From Chloroflexi bacterium GWB2_54_36 (GTDB lineage: Bacteria; Chloroflexota; Anaerolineae; Anaerolineales; Anaerolineaceae), in the NCBI GenBank assembly GCA_001796355.1, contig MGMG01000077.1, forward strand, positions 1 through 64,000: a stretch of 64,000 nt of DNA, in the 5' to 3' direction. The translations under genes and the position numbers were made by a program. Each line of letters starts with the position of its first letter. The stretch's first letter is position 1. The notes beneath the pieces are model-generated. The model saw nothing but the letters and a program-made list of their open reading frames with translations. It searched no databases and was not told where the DNA came from. Positions 39,853 to 48,704 of this stretch are shown in pieces.

Positions 39853-41004
39853 ATGATTTTCTCCCGCGAACAACTCGAAGCAATCGAAGATAAATATCTG
39901 GCGCCGTATGGCTCGCACAGTAAATACTCCCGCGGGCGCTTGCACCAGGAGGATGAACCGCCGTACCGGACGATATATCAACGTGACCGGGACCGCATCT
40001 TACACACCACTGCATTCCGCCGGTTGGAATACAAAACCCAGGTATTTATAAATTATGAAGGCGATTATTACCGCACCCGCCTGACCCATACCCTGGAAGT
40101 CGCCCAAATTGGCCGGACCCTGGCGCGCGTGTTGGGCGCCAGCGAAGACCTGACCGAGACCATCTGTCTGGCTCACGATCTGGGGCACCCGCCATTTGGG
40201 CATTCCGGTGAGACCGCGTTAGCCGGCCTGATGAAAGAATATGGCGGATTCGAGCACAACAAACAATCCTTCCGCATTGTCACCGAACTCGAACGGCGCT
40301 ATCCTGACTTCCCCGGTTTAAACCTGAGTTGGGAGGTTCTGGAGGGCATTGTCAAGCATGAGACGGAGTATGACCGGGCCGACGCCCGCGACTTCAACCC
40401 CGATTTGCGCGGCCATATGGAAGCCCAGATCGCTAATGTGGCGGATGAACTGGCTTACACGGCGCACGATCTGGATGATGGGCTGCGCTCCAGCATGATT
40501 AACGAAGAGATGTTGGAGAGCATCGAGCTCTGGCAGGTCATGCGCGAGAGCATCGGTTGGCGAACTGGCAACCTGGATGACCTTACCCGGCATCGTATCA
40601 TCCGGCGCTTGATTGGCAGCGAGGTGGATGATCTGGTTGAAACCACCGAGCAGCGCCTGCGCGAAAGCAACCCATCGTCTGTTGAGGATTTGCAACGGCT
40701 GCCTTACAATGTGGTTACTTTCTCGGAAAAGATGCACCGCCGTAACCGTCAATTGAAGGACTTCCTCTACAATCGGTTGTACCGTCACTACCGCGTAGTG
40801 CGCATGGCCGTCAAAGCAGAGAATCTCATTGCGCAACTCTTTAAGGCCTACCGGAAAGAGCCCACGGTGCTGCCAGGGCATGTCCAGCCGCGGATAAAGG
40901 AAATCGGCCTGGAACGCACCATTTGCGACTACATCGCTGGCATGACCGACCGCTATGCAATCGAAGAATCAAAAAAATTGTTCGACCCGGCCACCCTGCC
41001 CTAA
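39853..41004 (+). CDS. dgt: dGTP triphosphohydrolase-like HD protein
   Basis: TIYQRDRDRILHTTAFRRLEYKTQVFINYEGDYYRTRLTHTLEVAQIGRTLAR..ICLAHDLGHPPFGHSGETAL. Confidence 0.95.
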   Translation: MIFSREQLEAIEDKYLAPYGSHSKYSRGRLHQEDEPPYRTIYQRDRDRILHTTAFRRLEYKTQVFINYEGDYYRTRLTHTLEVAQIGRTLARVLGASEDLTETICLAHDLGHPPFGHSGETALAGLMKEYGGFEHNKQSFRIVTELERRYPDFPGLNLSWEVLEGIVKHETEYDRADARDFNPDLRGHMEAQIANVADELAYTAHDLDDGLRSSMINEEMLESIELWQVMRESIGWRTGNLDDLTRHRIIRRLIGSEVDDLVETTEQRLRESNPSSVEDLQRLPYNVVTFSEKMHRRNRQLKDFLYNRLYRHYRVVRMAVKAENLIAQLFKAYRKEPTVLPGHVQPRIKEIGLERTICDYIAGMTDRYAIEESKKLFDPATLP

Positions 41005-41167
41005 CGCTGATCGGATTGCATCCATCCCCAATATTGAACGTTTGATGATATCATTGGGGCTGTTCTTAGATCCAATAAGAACCAACTTATCTGTTTACCC
41101 CAATCGGGTATATCAGGAGTGATTGCAATGCGTTTGACTTATTATTACTTCGGAGTTGGCATTAATA

Positions 41168-41635
41168 ATGGCTGATGTTTCTTATCTAACCCTTGATGGC
41201 TTGAACCGTTTGAAAAATGAACTGGCCAAAATGACAGGCCCTGAGCGCGAGGAAATCGCAAAGCGGTTGCGGGCTGCGATTGACCAGGGCGACCTTTCTG
41301 AGAATGCCGATTACACCTCGGCCAAGGAAGATCAGTCGTTCCTGGAAGGCCGCATCCAGGAAGCCGAACGCCTTCTCTCGAACGTGGTCATTATTGATAA
41401 CGTCACAAAAAATCTGGAAGAAGTGGGTATTGGTGACCACATCACCATCCAGGAAGGTACTTACCCGGTTGAAAAATACCACCTGGTGGGCCCTAAAGAA
41501 GCTGACCCCGGAAACGGGCGGATTTCACTGGAATCCCCCATCGGCAAAGCCCTGTTGGGACGAAAAGTCGGGGAAGAAGTCTTGGCTGACACGCCAGGCG
41601 GCAGTATCCGCTTTACAATCCTAAAGATCGAATAA
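41168..41635 (+). CDS. greA: Transcription elongation factor GreA
   Basis: YLTLDGLNRLKNELAKMTGPEREEIAKRLRAAIDQGDLSENADYTSAKEDQSFLEGRIQEAERLL. Confidence 0.97.
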   Translation: MADVSYLTLDGLNRLKNELAKMTGPEREEIAKRLRAAIDQGDLSENADYTSAKEDQSFLEGRIQEAERLLSNVVIIDNVTKNLEEVGIGDHITIQEGTYPVEKYHLVGPKEADPGNGRISLESPIGKALLGRKVGEEVLADTPGGSIRFTILKIE

Positions 41636-41660
41636 AACTGAGGTTTTTACAGGGCAAAAT

Positions 41661-41692
41661 AAAAGGCAGAGGATTTTCCCTCTGCCTTTTTG
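41661..41692 (+). terminator. Rho-independent terminator after greA
   Basis: aaaaggcagagg-attttc-cctctgccttttttga; 12-bp stem with T tract. Confidence 0.92.
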
Positions 41693-41717
41693 ATTACGAA
41701 AACAGGACTAGCAAGTG

Positions 41718-42725
41718 TTATGCGCTAGTTTTTGGCCAGACAGCCAGTTCGAGGGTCAGGCGGTCAAAGTAGCTGTTTTCAGGTAAAGCCCCGCCACCCA
41801 GGTTGAGGTCAACCACACGGGCTTCCAGTACCAGGGTTGCGGTTTCGAGTACGATGCGTTTGTCGGCCTCAACTTCAATCGGTTCGCCTTTGGATTCAAG
41901 GCGGGCGCGAATGGCGCTGTCATTCATGGCGTGCGGGCTCATCACCACCTTGGTAATGGTTTGGATGTCGTTTTTATCGAATAGCCAGACCTCGAAGGCG
42001 GTCACTTTCTTGGGATCGCCCACTCCGATCATGTCAGAAATGCCAACGCCGCACTCGCCAAGGAACTCACCGGTTGGCGAGTCAATGCTGAACGAGTCGT
42101 CATAGAGATCGTCACCGATCATATAGGTAGTCATGAACTGCGAGATCGGCGCTTCCTGACCCTGAGCAGAAAAGTCCGTACGGGGCGCCTGGCGGCTAAT
42201 GTCATGCGCCACGGCAACTGGAGATTCAGCAGACGAACCACCGCGATTTCGGAAGACTAATAGATAGACCAATCCGGCGCCAACAAGCAAGGTGACCAGG
42301 CACAATCCAACCACCAGGCCGACATTTTTCGGGGCCGCCGGTTTTTCAGCTTCAACGGGTGTCACTGTTGTAACTGGCAATGGAACGCTGGGTCCAAGCA
42401 CTATCGCCCGAAAGGCATTGATTTCAGCTTCATTCAGGTTGCAAGTACCCGGTTTGAAGGCATCCAGCTGAGACGATGCATCTTCACCCAGTAAATCGAA
42501 ACGAGTCTTGGCTGAAACAGGATCCTGTCTTACCAGAAACGAATCGATCGTCATGCAGAGATAATCCTGCTTTAGATCTTCTCGCAGGAATTTAGGCTCT
42601 GCGTCAACCCATTTCACTGGCCAAATCGCCCAACCCAGGATCGGCAAGCCGATAATCAAGCCGACAACCAGGCCGACCGCAGCTGTAATAATCGGATTGC
42701 GCAGTTGTTCTCGGATCTTATCCAT
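41718..42725 (-). CDS. Conserved hypothetical membrane protein (two TM segments)
   Basis: N-terminal TM IITAAVGLVVGLIIGLPILGWAIWPVKW, second TM NVGLVVGLCLVTLLVGAGLVYLLVF; cytosolic-looking C-terminal domain not recognised. Confidence 0.75.
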   Translation of the reverse strand: MDKIREQLRNPIITAAVGLVVGLIIGLPILGWAIWPVKWVDAEPKFLREDLKQDYLCMTIDSFLVRQDPVSAKTRFDLLGEDASSQLDAFKPGTCNLNEAEINAFRAIVLGPSVPLPVTTVTPVEAEKPAAPKNVGLVVGLCLVTLLVGAGLVYLLVFRNRGGSSAESPVAVAHDISRQAPRTDFSAQGQEAPISQFMTTYMIGDDLYDDSFSIDSPTGEFLGECGVGISDMIGVGDPKKVTAFEVWLFDKNDIQTITKVVMSPHAMNDSAIRARLESKGEPIEVEADKRIVLETATLVLEARVVDLNLGGGALPENSYFDRLTLELAVWPKTSA

Positions 42726-42850
42726 GTCTCTGCTCCTACAGGTTTATAGCTATCCCGCCAGATTGACCAATTTATCTATACGTATTGTAGAACAAATATC
42801 AGATAAAGGCAACGACTATGGTCGGGTAGATGTCAATATTGTTGCAAGGT

Positions 42851-45169
42851 TTATGCCCGTTCCGCGGTAGATTCGAGAATTTGTTCCAATAGAAAAGTGG
42901 ATTCGCACTTTAAGCATTGTGCTTCCCGTTTGTTGAGGACCACAAGCGTCCCGCCACAGGCTGGACAGGGTTTGGCAACGGGTTTCTTCCATGAGGTGAA
43001 ACCACAGGTCGGGTAATTGGCGCATCCGTAGAAGACGCGTCCTTTCCGGGTCTTGCGTTCCACCAATTCACCGCCATCTTCCGGACAAGTAACGCCGATT
43101 TTCTGGAGGAAAGGTTCGGTGTGCCGGCAAGTTGGGAAGGTGCTGCAACTGATGAATTTGCCAAAACGCCCATAGCGGTAAACGAGATCATTGCCGCAAA
43201 CCGGGCAGGCTCTCCCCACTTTTTCGAGTTCAGCTTTGGATACCGGAATTTCGATTTGAGCTTTCTTCACCTGTGGTTCGAAAGTCTTATAAAATTTCCC
43301 GATTACATCTTCCCATTGACGCCCACCCGTTGACACGTCGTCGAGTGCCTTCTCCATTTGCGCAGTGAAATTCACATTGACAATGTCCGAGAAGTGGCGA
43401 ACCAACAGGTCGTTGACGGTGAAACCGGTGTCTGTCGGGATCAGCCGCTTGCTTTTCCGCACCACATAACCACGCTCCTGGATGGTCGAAATAATGGGCG
43501 CATAGGTGCTTGGCCGCCCGATTCCATTTTCTTCGAGCGCCGCGATGAGGGTTGCTTCGGTGAAGCGCGGCGGCGGCTGGGTAAAGTGTTGTTCAGGGAT
43601 CAACCGCACCAGTTGTTGTTTTTGGTTTTCTTCCAGTCCAGCTGGAATGCGAACATTTTCTTCTTCGTCCGTTTTAATATCCTCATCCCGCGAGTCTTCG
43701 AAGACCACCAGGAATCCCGGGAAGCGCACCGTTGATCCCGACGCCCGGAACAGGTAATTTTGATTGCCCTGTCCTTCGACCTCAACCGTGACGGTATCAA
43801 GCAGCGCCGATTCCATCTGCGACGCGACGAACCGCTGCCAGATTACCTGGTACAACTTGAATTGGTCTCCGCTCAGAAACGGCTTGACCTTTTCCGGTAA
43901 GCGCAGCACAGACGTCGGACGGATGGCTTCATGCGCTTCCTGCGCTCCGACCGCCCGCGTGCGGTATTGCGGCGGGATAGGCGGCACAAAATTAGCCCCA
44001 TAAGTATTTTGCACAAACTCGCGTGCTTCTTTTTGTGCCAGATCCGACACGTTAGTCGAATCGGTTCGCATGTAGGTGATCAAACCTGTTGCGCCGCCAT
44101 TGCCAACATCCAGGCCTTCGTAAAGTTGCTGAGCAACTGCCATCGTCTTGCGGGTGGTAAATCCCAGGCGGCGTGAGGCTTCCTGCTGCAGGGACGAGGT
44201 GATGAACGGTGCGGAAGGTTTGCGTTTGCGTTCGCCGCGCTTGATGCGCACAATTTTGTACGCCGCTTTTTCAAGATCGGGCAAAATGGCGTCAGCATCC
44301 GCTTTTTGCGCCAGCGCCGGGTCTTGATCATTGATTTTGACCAGTTTGGCGACAAAGGTCTGGCGGATATGATCGGGTTTGAACTCTGCCCCGATCGTCC
44401 AGTACTCGACTGGATTGAAATCCTCGATTTCCCGTTCGCGTTCGACCACCAGCCGCAGCGCAACCGACTGCACCCGACCAGCGGAGAGCCGGCTGCGTAC
44501 TTTTTCCCACAACAACGGACTCAGGCTGTAGCCTACCAGCCGGTCTAGTACTCGCCGGCCCTGCTGGGCATTAACTAAATCCATGTCGATGTCCCGCGGG
44601 TGCGAAAAAGCTTCTTGAATCGCCGGTTGTGTAATCTCGTGAAAAACCACGCGCTTGGTCACAGCCGGGTTAATTTCAGCCGCTTCCAGCAAATGCCAGG
44701 CAATCGCTTCCCCTTCGCGATCAGGGTCGGTCGCCAGGAAGACTTCTTCGGCGGTTTTCACCAGCGCCTTCAACTCCTTGACCACCGGACGTTTTTCGTT
44801 GGGAACGCGGTACTTCGGTTGGAAATTGTTTTCCACATCCACGGAAAGTTCTGACCGCAACAGGTCGCGCACATGTCCAACTGACGCCTTAACCGTGTAA
44901 CCCTTGCCAAGAAAGCGTCCGACTGTGCGCGCTTTGGCAGGTGATTCAACAATGACCAGTTTGCCGTTTCGTTTAGGTTCCCGCTTGACCTTTTCTGGCG
45001 GTGTCAATCCATCGTGGGCCGGCGTACGCCCCATGCGGTACATTTTAGTGCCGCAGACCGGGCAGATCCCGTGGGTTACTGGGGCCCCGGCTGCATTAAA
45101 ATCCGCCTTGGCGTTGGAGATTTCTCTTTTGGTTTTGCACTTTACACAATAAGCTTCCAAATTATCCAC
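42851..45169 (-). CDS. topA: DNA topoisomerase I with N-terminal zinc-binding (DUF5679-like) module and C-terminal zinc fingers
   Basis: GKLVIVESPAKARTVGRFLGKGYTVKASVGHVRDL; ITYMRTDSTNVS; C-terminal CPVCGNDLVYRYGRFGKFISCSTFPTCRHTEP, CPEDGGELVERKTRKGRVFYGCANYPTC, CPACGGTLV...CLKC. GTG start. Confidence 0.96.
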   Translation of the reverse strand: MDNLEAYCVKCKTKREISNAKADFNAAGAPVTHGICPVCGTKMYRMGRTPAHDGLTPPEKVKREPKRNGKLVIVESPAKARTVGRFLGKGYTVKASVGHVRDLLRSELSVDVENNFQPKYRVPNEKRPVVKELKALVKTAEEVFLATDPDREGEAIAWHLLEAAEINPAVTKRVVFHEITQPAIQEAFSHPRDIDMDLVNAQQGRRVLDRLVGYSLSPLLWEKVRSRLSAGRVQSVALRLVVEREREIEDFNPVEYWTIGAEFKPDHIRQTFVAKLVKINDQDPALAQKADADAILPDLEKAAYKIVRIKRGERKRKPSAPFITSSLQQEASRRLGFTTRKTMAVAQQLYEGLDVGNGGATGLITYMRTDSTNVSDLAQKEAREFVQNTYGANFVPPIPPQYRTRAVGAQEAHEAIRPTSVLRLPEKVKPFLSGDQFKLYQVIWQRFVASQMESALLDTVTVEVEGQGNQNYLFRASGSTVRFPGFLVVFEDSRDEDIKTDEEENVRIPAGLEENQKQQLVRLIPEQHFTQPPPRFTEATLIAALEENGIGRPSTYAPIISTIQERGYVVRKSKRLIPTDTGFTVNDLLVRHFSDIVNVNFTAQMEKALDDVSTGGRQWEDVIGKFYKTFEPQVKKAQIEIPVSKAELEKVGRACPVCGNDLVYRYGRFGKFISCSTFPTCRHTEPFLQKIGVTCPEDGGELVERKTRKGRVFYGCANYPTCGFTSWKKPVAKPCPACGGTLVVLNKREAQCLKCESTFLLEQILESTAERA

Positions 45170-45170
45170 C

Positions 45171-46262
45171 TTACAAATAACGAGTTTGACCGGTATCCTT
45201 CAACTGCTGCACTGCTTCTTTTACCTTTTGGCTGTCGGATCGCCGACAAACCAACAGCACATCCTCGGTGTCGATAATTACCAAGTCATCTACTCCAATA
45301 GCGGCCACCAATCGATGGGTGCCATCTGAGAGAATTAACGTATTGTGCGTGTCGATGATGACATTTGGGTCATTGAGCTGAATATTACCACTGCTGTCAA
45401 GGGGCAAGACCTCGAAAAGCGAGTCCCAACTGCCTACATCGTTCCAACCCAACCCGGCCGCCGGCAGGACAGCTACCCGCTGGGCGCGCTCCATAATACC
45501 ATAATCAATCGTTTGCGCCTTGATGGTCGGCCACAGAGCTGCAACAACCTTGCTTTGCTCCGGTGTGTCCCAGGCCTGGCCAATTTCACGCAGGGTTGAA
45601 TCCAGTTCCGGCATCAAATGCTCAAACTCCACCAGGATATCGGAAACCTGCCAGATGAACATACCAGAATTCCAGTCGTGATCTTCATCTGCCAGCATTT
45701 TTTGAGCAGCCGCAGCCGTTGGTTTTTCTTTAAACCGCTGCACCGAATATACCGCCTGACCTTCGATGTTTTCCAGAATCACGCCGCGCTGGATATAACC
45801 ATACGCTGTAGCGGGATGGGTTGGAGTGATACCCAGCGTGACCAGCATGTTTTTTCGCGAGACTTCCGCCGCTATCCGCAGCAATTTTTGAAAATACGGT
45901 ACATTTTGGATGAAATGGTCGGCTGTTAAAACCACCATTATTGCCTGCGGATCGCGTTTTTGGAGAACCGTCGCAGCCAACCCGACCACCGAGGCAGTAC
46001 CGCGCGGCATGGGTTCCAACAGATAATTTTCAGCCGGAATTCCAGGCACCTGTTTTTGCAGCTCAGCCGCCTGTTCTGTCACAGTAACCACAAGAATACG
46101 GTCAGGTGAAAACAACCCGGCCAGGCGGTCACAAGCAATTTGAAAAAGAGAGCGGTCCGAACCCAGGTTGAGCATCTGTTTGGGCCGGTCAGCCCGGGAA
46201 AGCGGCCACAGGCGCGTCCCGCCGCCGCCGGCCATAATGACTGCATAATAATTATTGTCCAT
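45171..46262 (-). CDS. manC: Mannose-1-phosphate guanylyltransferase
   Basis: YYAVIMAGGGGTRLWPLSRADRPKQMLNLGSDRSLFQIACDRL; FKEKPTAAAAQKMLADEDHDWNSGMFIWQ. Start trimmed to MDNNYY. Confidence 0.93.
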   Translation of the reverse strand: MDNNYYAVIMAGGGGTRLWPLSRADRPKQMLNLGSDRSLFQIACDRLAGLFSPDRILVVTVTEQAAELQKQVPGIPAENYLLEPMPRGTASVVGLAATVLQKRDPQAIMVVLTADHFIQNVPYFQKLLRIAAEVSRKNMLVTLGITPTHPATAYGYIQRGVILENIEGQAVYSVQRFKEKPTAAAAQKMLADEDHDWNSGMFIWQVSDILVEFEHLMPELDSTLREIGQAWDTPEQSKVVAALWPTIKAQTIDYGIMERAQRVAVLPAAGLGWNDVGSWDSLFEVLPLDSSGNIQLNDPNVIIDTHNTLILSDGTHRLVAAIGVDDLVIIDTEDVLLVCRRSDSQKVKEAVQQLKDTGQTRYL

Positions 46263-47376
46263 GGTCCCCTGCATAATATTCTGCCGCTTCATCTCGAATG
46301 GCCATATAGGACATGCTGCCGGCATTGCGCACCAGCCCTTTGAGTTCCATCATCGCCAGGGTCGCCGAAACAACCTCAACCGGCAAGCCGGACAAAAAGC
46401 TGATCTCGTCAACCGAAAGTGTACTCTCGGCAATGACTTTAATGAGCTGCGTCTCGGTTGCATCCGCTGGAAGAATTTCACGCGCTATTCTGCGCGTATT
46501 GACCTGTTCGAGGTTGAGCACCTCCAACAGGTCTTCGGGTTTGAGGTAAGGCCGCGCCCCATTCTGGATCAACATATTCGTGCCCTTGCTATTGGGCGAG
46601 GTGATATTGCCGGGGACTGCCAGCACATCCCGGTTCTGGTCAGCGGCAAATGAAGCCGTGATCAGCGCGCCGCTGGTCGAGCCTGCTTCGATCACTACCA
46701 CCGCCAATGACAGCCCGGAGATGATGCGATTGCGCGGCGGGAAATTGGTGCTTTCCGGGGCGGTTCCCAAGGGGTAATCGCTGAGGAGCGCACCCGACCT
46801 GGCAATGTCTGCCCCGAGGTTCTGGTTTTCAGGAGGATAAACCCGGTCAAGTCCGCTGCCAAGCACAGCCAGAGTCCGTCCGCCGGCCTGCAAAGCCGCG
46901 CGGTGGGCAATGGCATCCACTCCGCGCGCCAGACCGCTCACAACCGTGATCCGGTTGCGCGCCAGAAATGCTGCCAATTCCTCGGTGACGCCGCGTCCGT
47001 AGGCGGAGACCCGCCGTGTTCCGACGATCGCGACTGCGGCTTCATCTTCAGGGATGACTTCACCGCGCTGGTATAGAACGGGCGGCGGCTGGTCGATTTC
47101 CTTGAGCATTCGCGGGTAAACTTCGTCGTCCCAGGTAAGCACCTGAATGCCTTCGGTCTGCATGCGGTTCCAGATTTGCTCCAGGTTGATCTGGCTGCGC
47201 ACCCGCACGATATTTTCAACAATGCGCTCGCTCAGTCCAAGACTATGGAAGCGGCTGATTGGGGCTTCCCAGGCGGCTTGTAAATCCCCGTCGAAGGCAT
47301 CCAGCAGCGCCCGCATCCGGACGGCACCGATCCCCTTGACAAAGTTAAATCCGACCCAGTAGGCTTTTGAATCCAT
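46252..47376 (-). CDS. dprA: DNA-processing protein DprA
   Basis: VAIVGTRRVSAYGRGVTEELAAFLARNRITVVSGLARGVDAIAHRAAL..GGRTLAVLGSGLDRVYPPENQNL; C-terminal winged helix. Confidence 0.96.
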   Translation of the reverse strand: MDSKAYWVGFNFVKGIGAVRMRALLDAFDGDLQAAWEAPISRFHSLGLSERIVENIVRVRSQINLEQIWNRMQTEGIQVLTWDDEVYPRMLKEIDQPPPVLYQRGEVIPEDEAAVAIVGTRRVSAYGRGVTEELAAFLARNRITVVSGLARGVDAIAHRAALQAGGRTLAVLGSGLDRVYPPENQNLGADIARSGALLSDYPLGTAPESTNFPPRNRIISGLSLAVVVIEAGSTSGALITASFAADQNRDVLAVPGNITSPNSKGTNMLIQNGARPYLKPEDLLEVLNLEQVNTRRIAREILPADATETQLIKVIAESTLSVDEISFLSGLPVEVVSATLAMMELKGLVRNAGSMSYMAIRDEAAEYYAGDHGQ

Positions 47377-47388
47377 CCTGGCGACCTG

Positions 47389-47946
47389 CTACTCCCAATC
47401 TGGCGGCGCTACTTTGATGACCCGCTGCTCTAAATTAATCTCCAGGATAAATTCATCCACCGCCGGGATCAGGATTTCCTTACCGTCCGCCGCTTTAACC
47501 ACATACACATCGTTGGCGCGGGTTTCGAGGATATCGTCTAAAATGCCGATTTCCGATCCGTCTTTGTTGACTACGCGCAATCCAACCACCTGGTGATGAT
47601 AATATTCCCCTGCAGGCAGGGCTGGAAGTTCTGCCGAAGACACATAAACCAGTTGATTGCGTAAATCAGCCGTTGATTCGGGGTTGTTGTACCCTTCGAA
47701 TCCGATGATCAACTCTTTGTCCTTGGGCCGCAGGCTGCGGATGGCCAATGGTCGGTGGCTTTCACCAATCAGCAGCATTTTACCTACCGATAGCCGCTCC
47801 GGGAAGTCAGTGTAAACGTCCATGATGACGTCCCCGGATAAGCCATGTGACCGACGCAGCTTACCGATAACCAAGAAGACAGGCTCGCCGCCTTGTGGCG
47901 AGCCTGTCTGGTTATTCTCTGGGTTTGAAGAGCCTGGCAAACCCAT
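47389..47946 (-). CDS. rimM: Ribosome maturation factor RimM
   Basis: FLVIGKLRRSHGLSGDVIMDVYTDFPERLSVG; EYYHHQVVGLRVVNKDGSEIGILDDILETRANDVYVVKAADGKEILIPAVDEFILEINLEQRVIKVAPP. Confidence 0.95.
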   Translation of the reverse strand: MGLPGSSNPENNQTGSPQGGEPVFLVIGKLRRSHGLSGDVIMDVYTDFPERLSVGKMLLIGESHRPLAIRSLRPKDKELIIGFEGYNNPESTADLRNQLVYVSSAELPALPAGEYYHHQVVGLRVVNKDGSEIGILDDILETRANDVYVVKAADGKEILIPAVDEFILEINLEQRVIKVAPPDWE

Positions 47947-47948
47947 GC

Positions 47949-48185
47949 CTAGCGGGGCTCCAGAACGTCCAGGTTGGCTTGTTTTCCTTCTCTGGCAGCC
48001 GCAACACGCAGCAATATGCGCATCGCATTGGCTACCCGCCCGCTCTTGCCGATTACCCGGCCCATATCTTCTTTGGCAACCGATAGCTCCAGCCGAACTT
48101 TACCGCCCAGGCGTTCCTGTTCGACGACAACCTGGGTGGGATCTTCCACCAAAGATCGGGCGATATATTCGATCAACTCCTTCAC
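47949..48185 (-). CDS. khpA: KH domain RNA-binding protein (KhpA-like)
   Basis: MKELIEYIARSLVEDPTQVVVEQ...ELSVAKEDMGRVIGKSGRVANAMRILLRVAA. Confidence 0.94.
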   Translation of the reverse strand: MKELIEYIARSLVEDPTQVVVEQERLGGKVRLELSVAKEDMGRVIGKSGRVANAMRILLRVAAAREGKQANLDVLEPR

Positions 48186-48249
48186 GATTTCTCCTTTTTA
48201 ACCTGACCGGTACACAAACCGGTCTGAATCCAGCAGGTTTACAGAGGAC

Positions 48250-48588
48250 TTAGTTCGTCTTGGCGTTGACCTTCCGGTTGGCGTAAAACTCTCCTGCTTC
48301 CTTGAGGACTGCTTCCGCAGCTTCGCCACCTTTGACGCGCTCGTACCTTGTGGTCAGACCAACGCTCCTAAAGAGCATGGCGACGGACTCGGACGGCTGT
48401 GCGCCGTTGTTCAGCCAGTGGTACACCCGTTCTTCGTTCACCTGGAAGGTGAAGGGTTCAGTGCGTGGGTTATATGAACCCAGGATTTCGAGGAAGCGCC
48501 CATCCCGCGGGCTTTCTTTATCTGCCGCAATAATGCGGTAGCTGGGTTGACCTTTTAATCCGACGCGGCGTAAACGAATTCGAACCAT
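48250..48588 (-). CDS. rpsP: 30S ribosomal protein S16
   Basis: MVRIRLRRVGLKGQPSYRIIAADKESPRDGRFLEILGSYNPRTEP. Start trimmed to MVRIRL. Confidence 0.97.
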   Translation of the reverse strand: MVRIRLRRVGLKGQPSYRIIAADKESPRDGRFLEILGSYNPRTEPFTFQVNEERVYHWLNNGAQPSESVAMLFRSVGLTTRYERVKGGEAAEAVLKEAGEFYANRKVNAKTN

Positions 48589-48704
48589 TTTAAGACCTAT
48601 CTCCTGTTGCAAATGTGAACTATGCGAATCTTACCATAGGGTTGGCGTACCGGCGGAAAATATCTTGAGGGACGCTGAAGGAGCGCTTATTTTCCACCAG
48701 GGGA

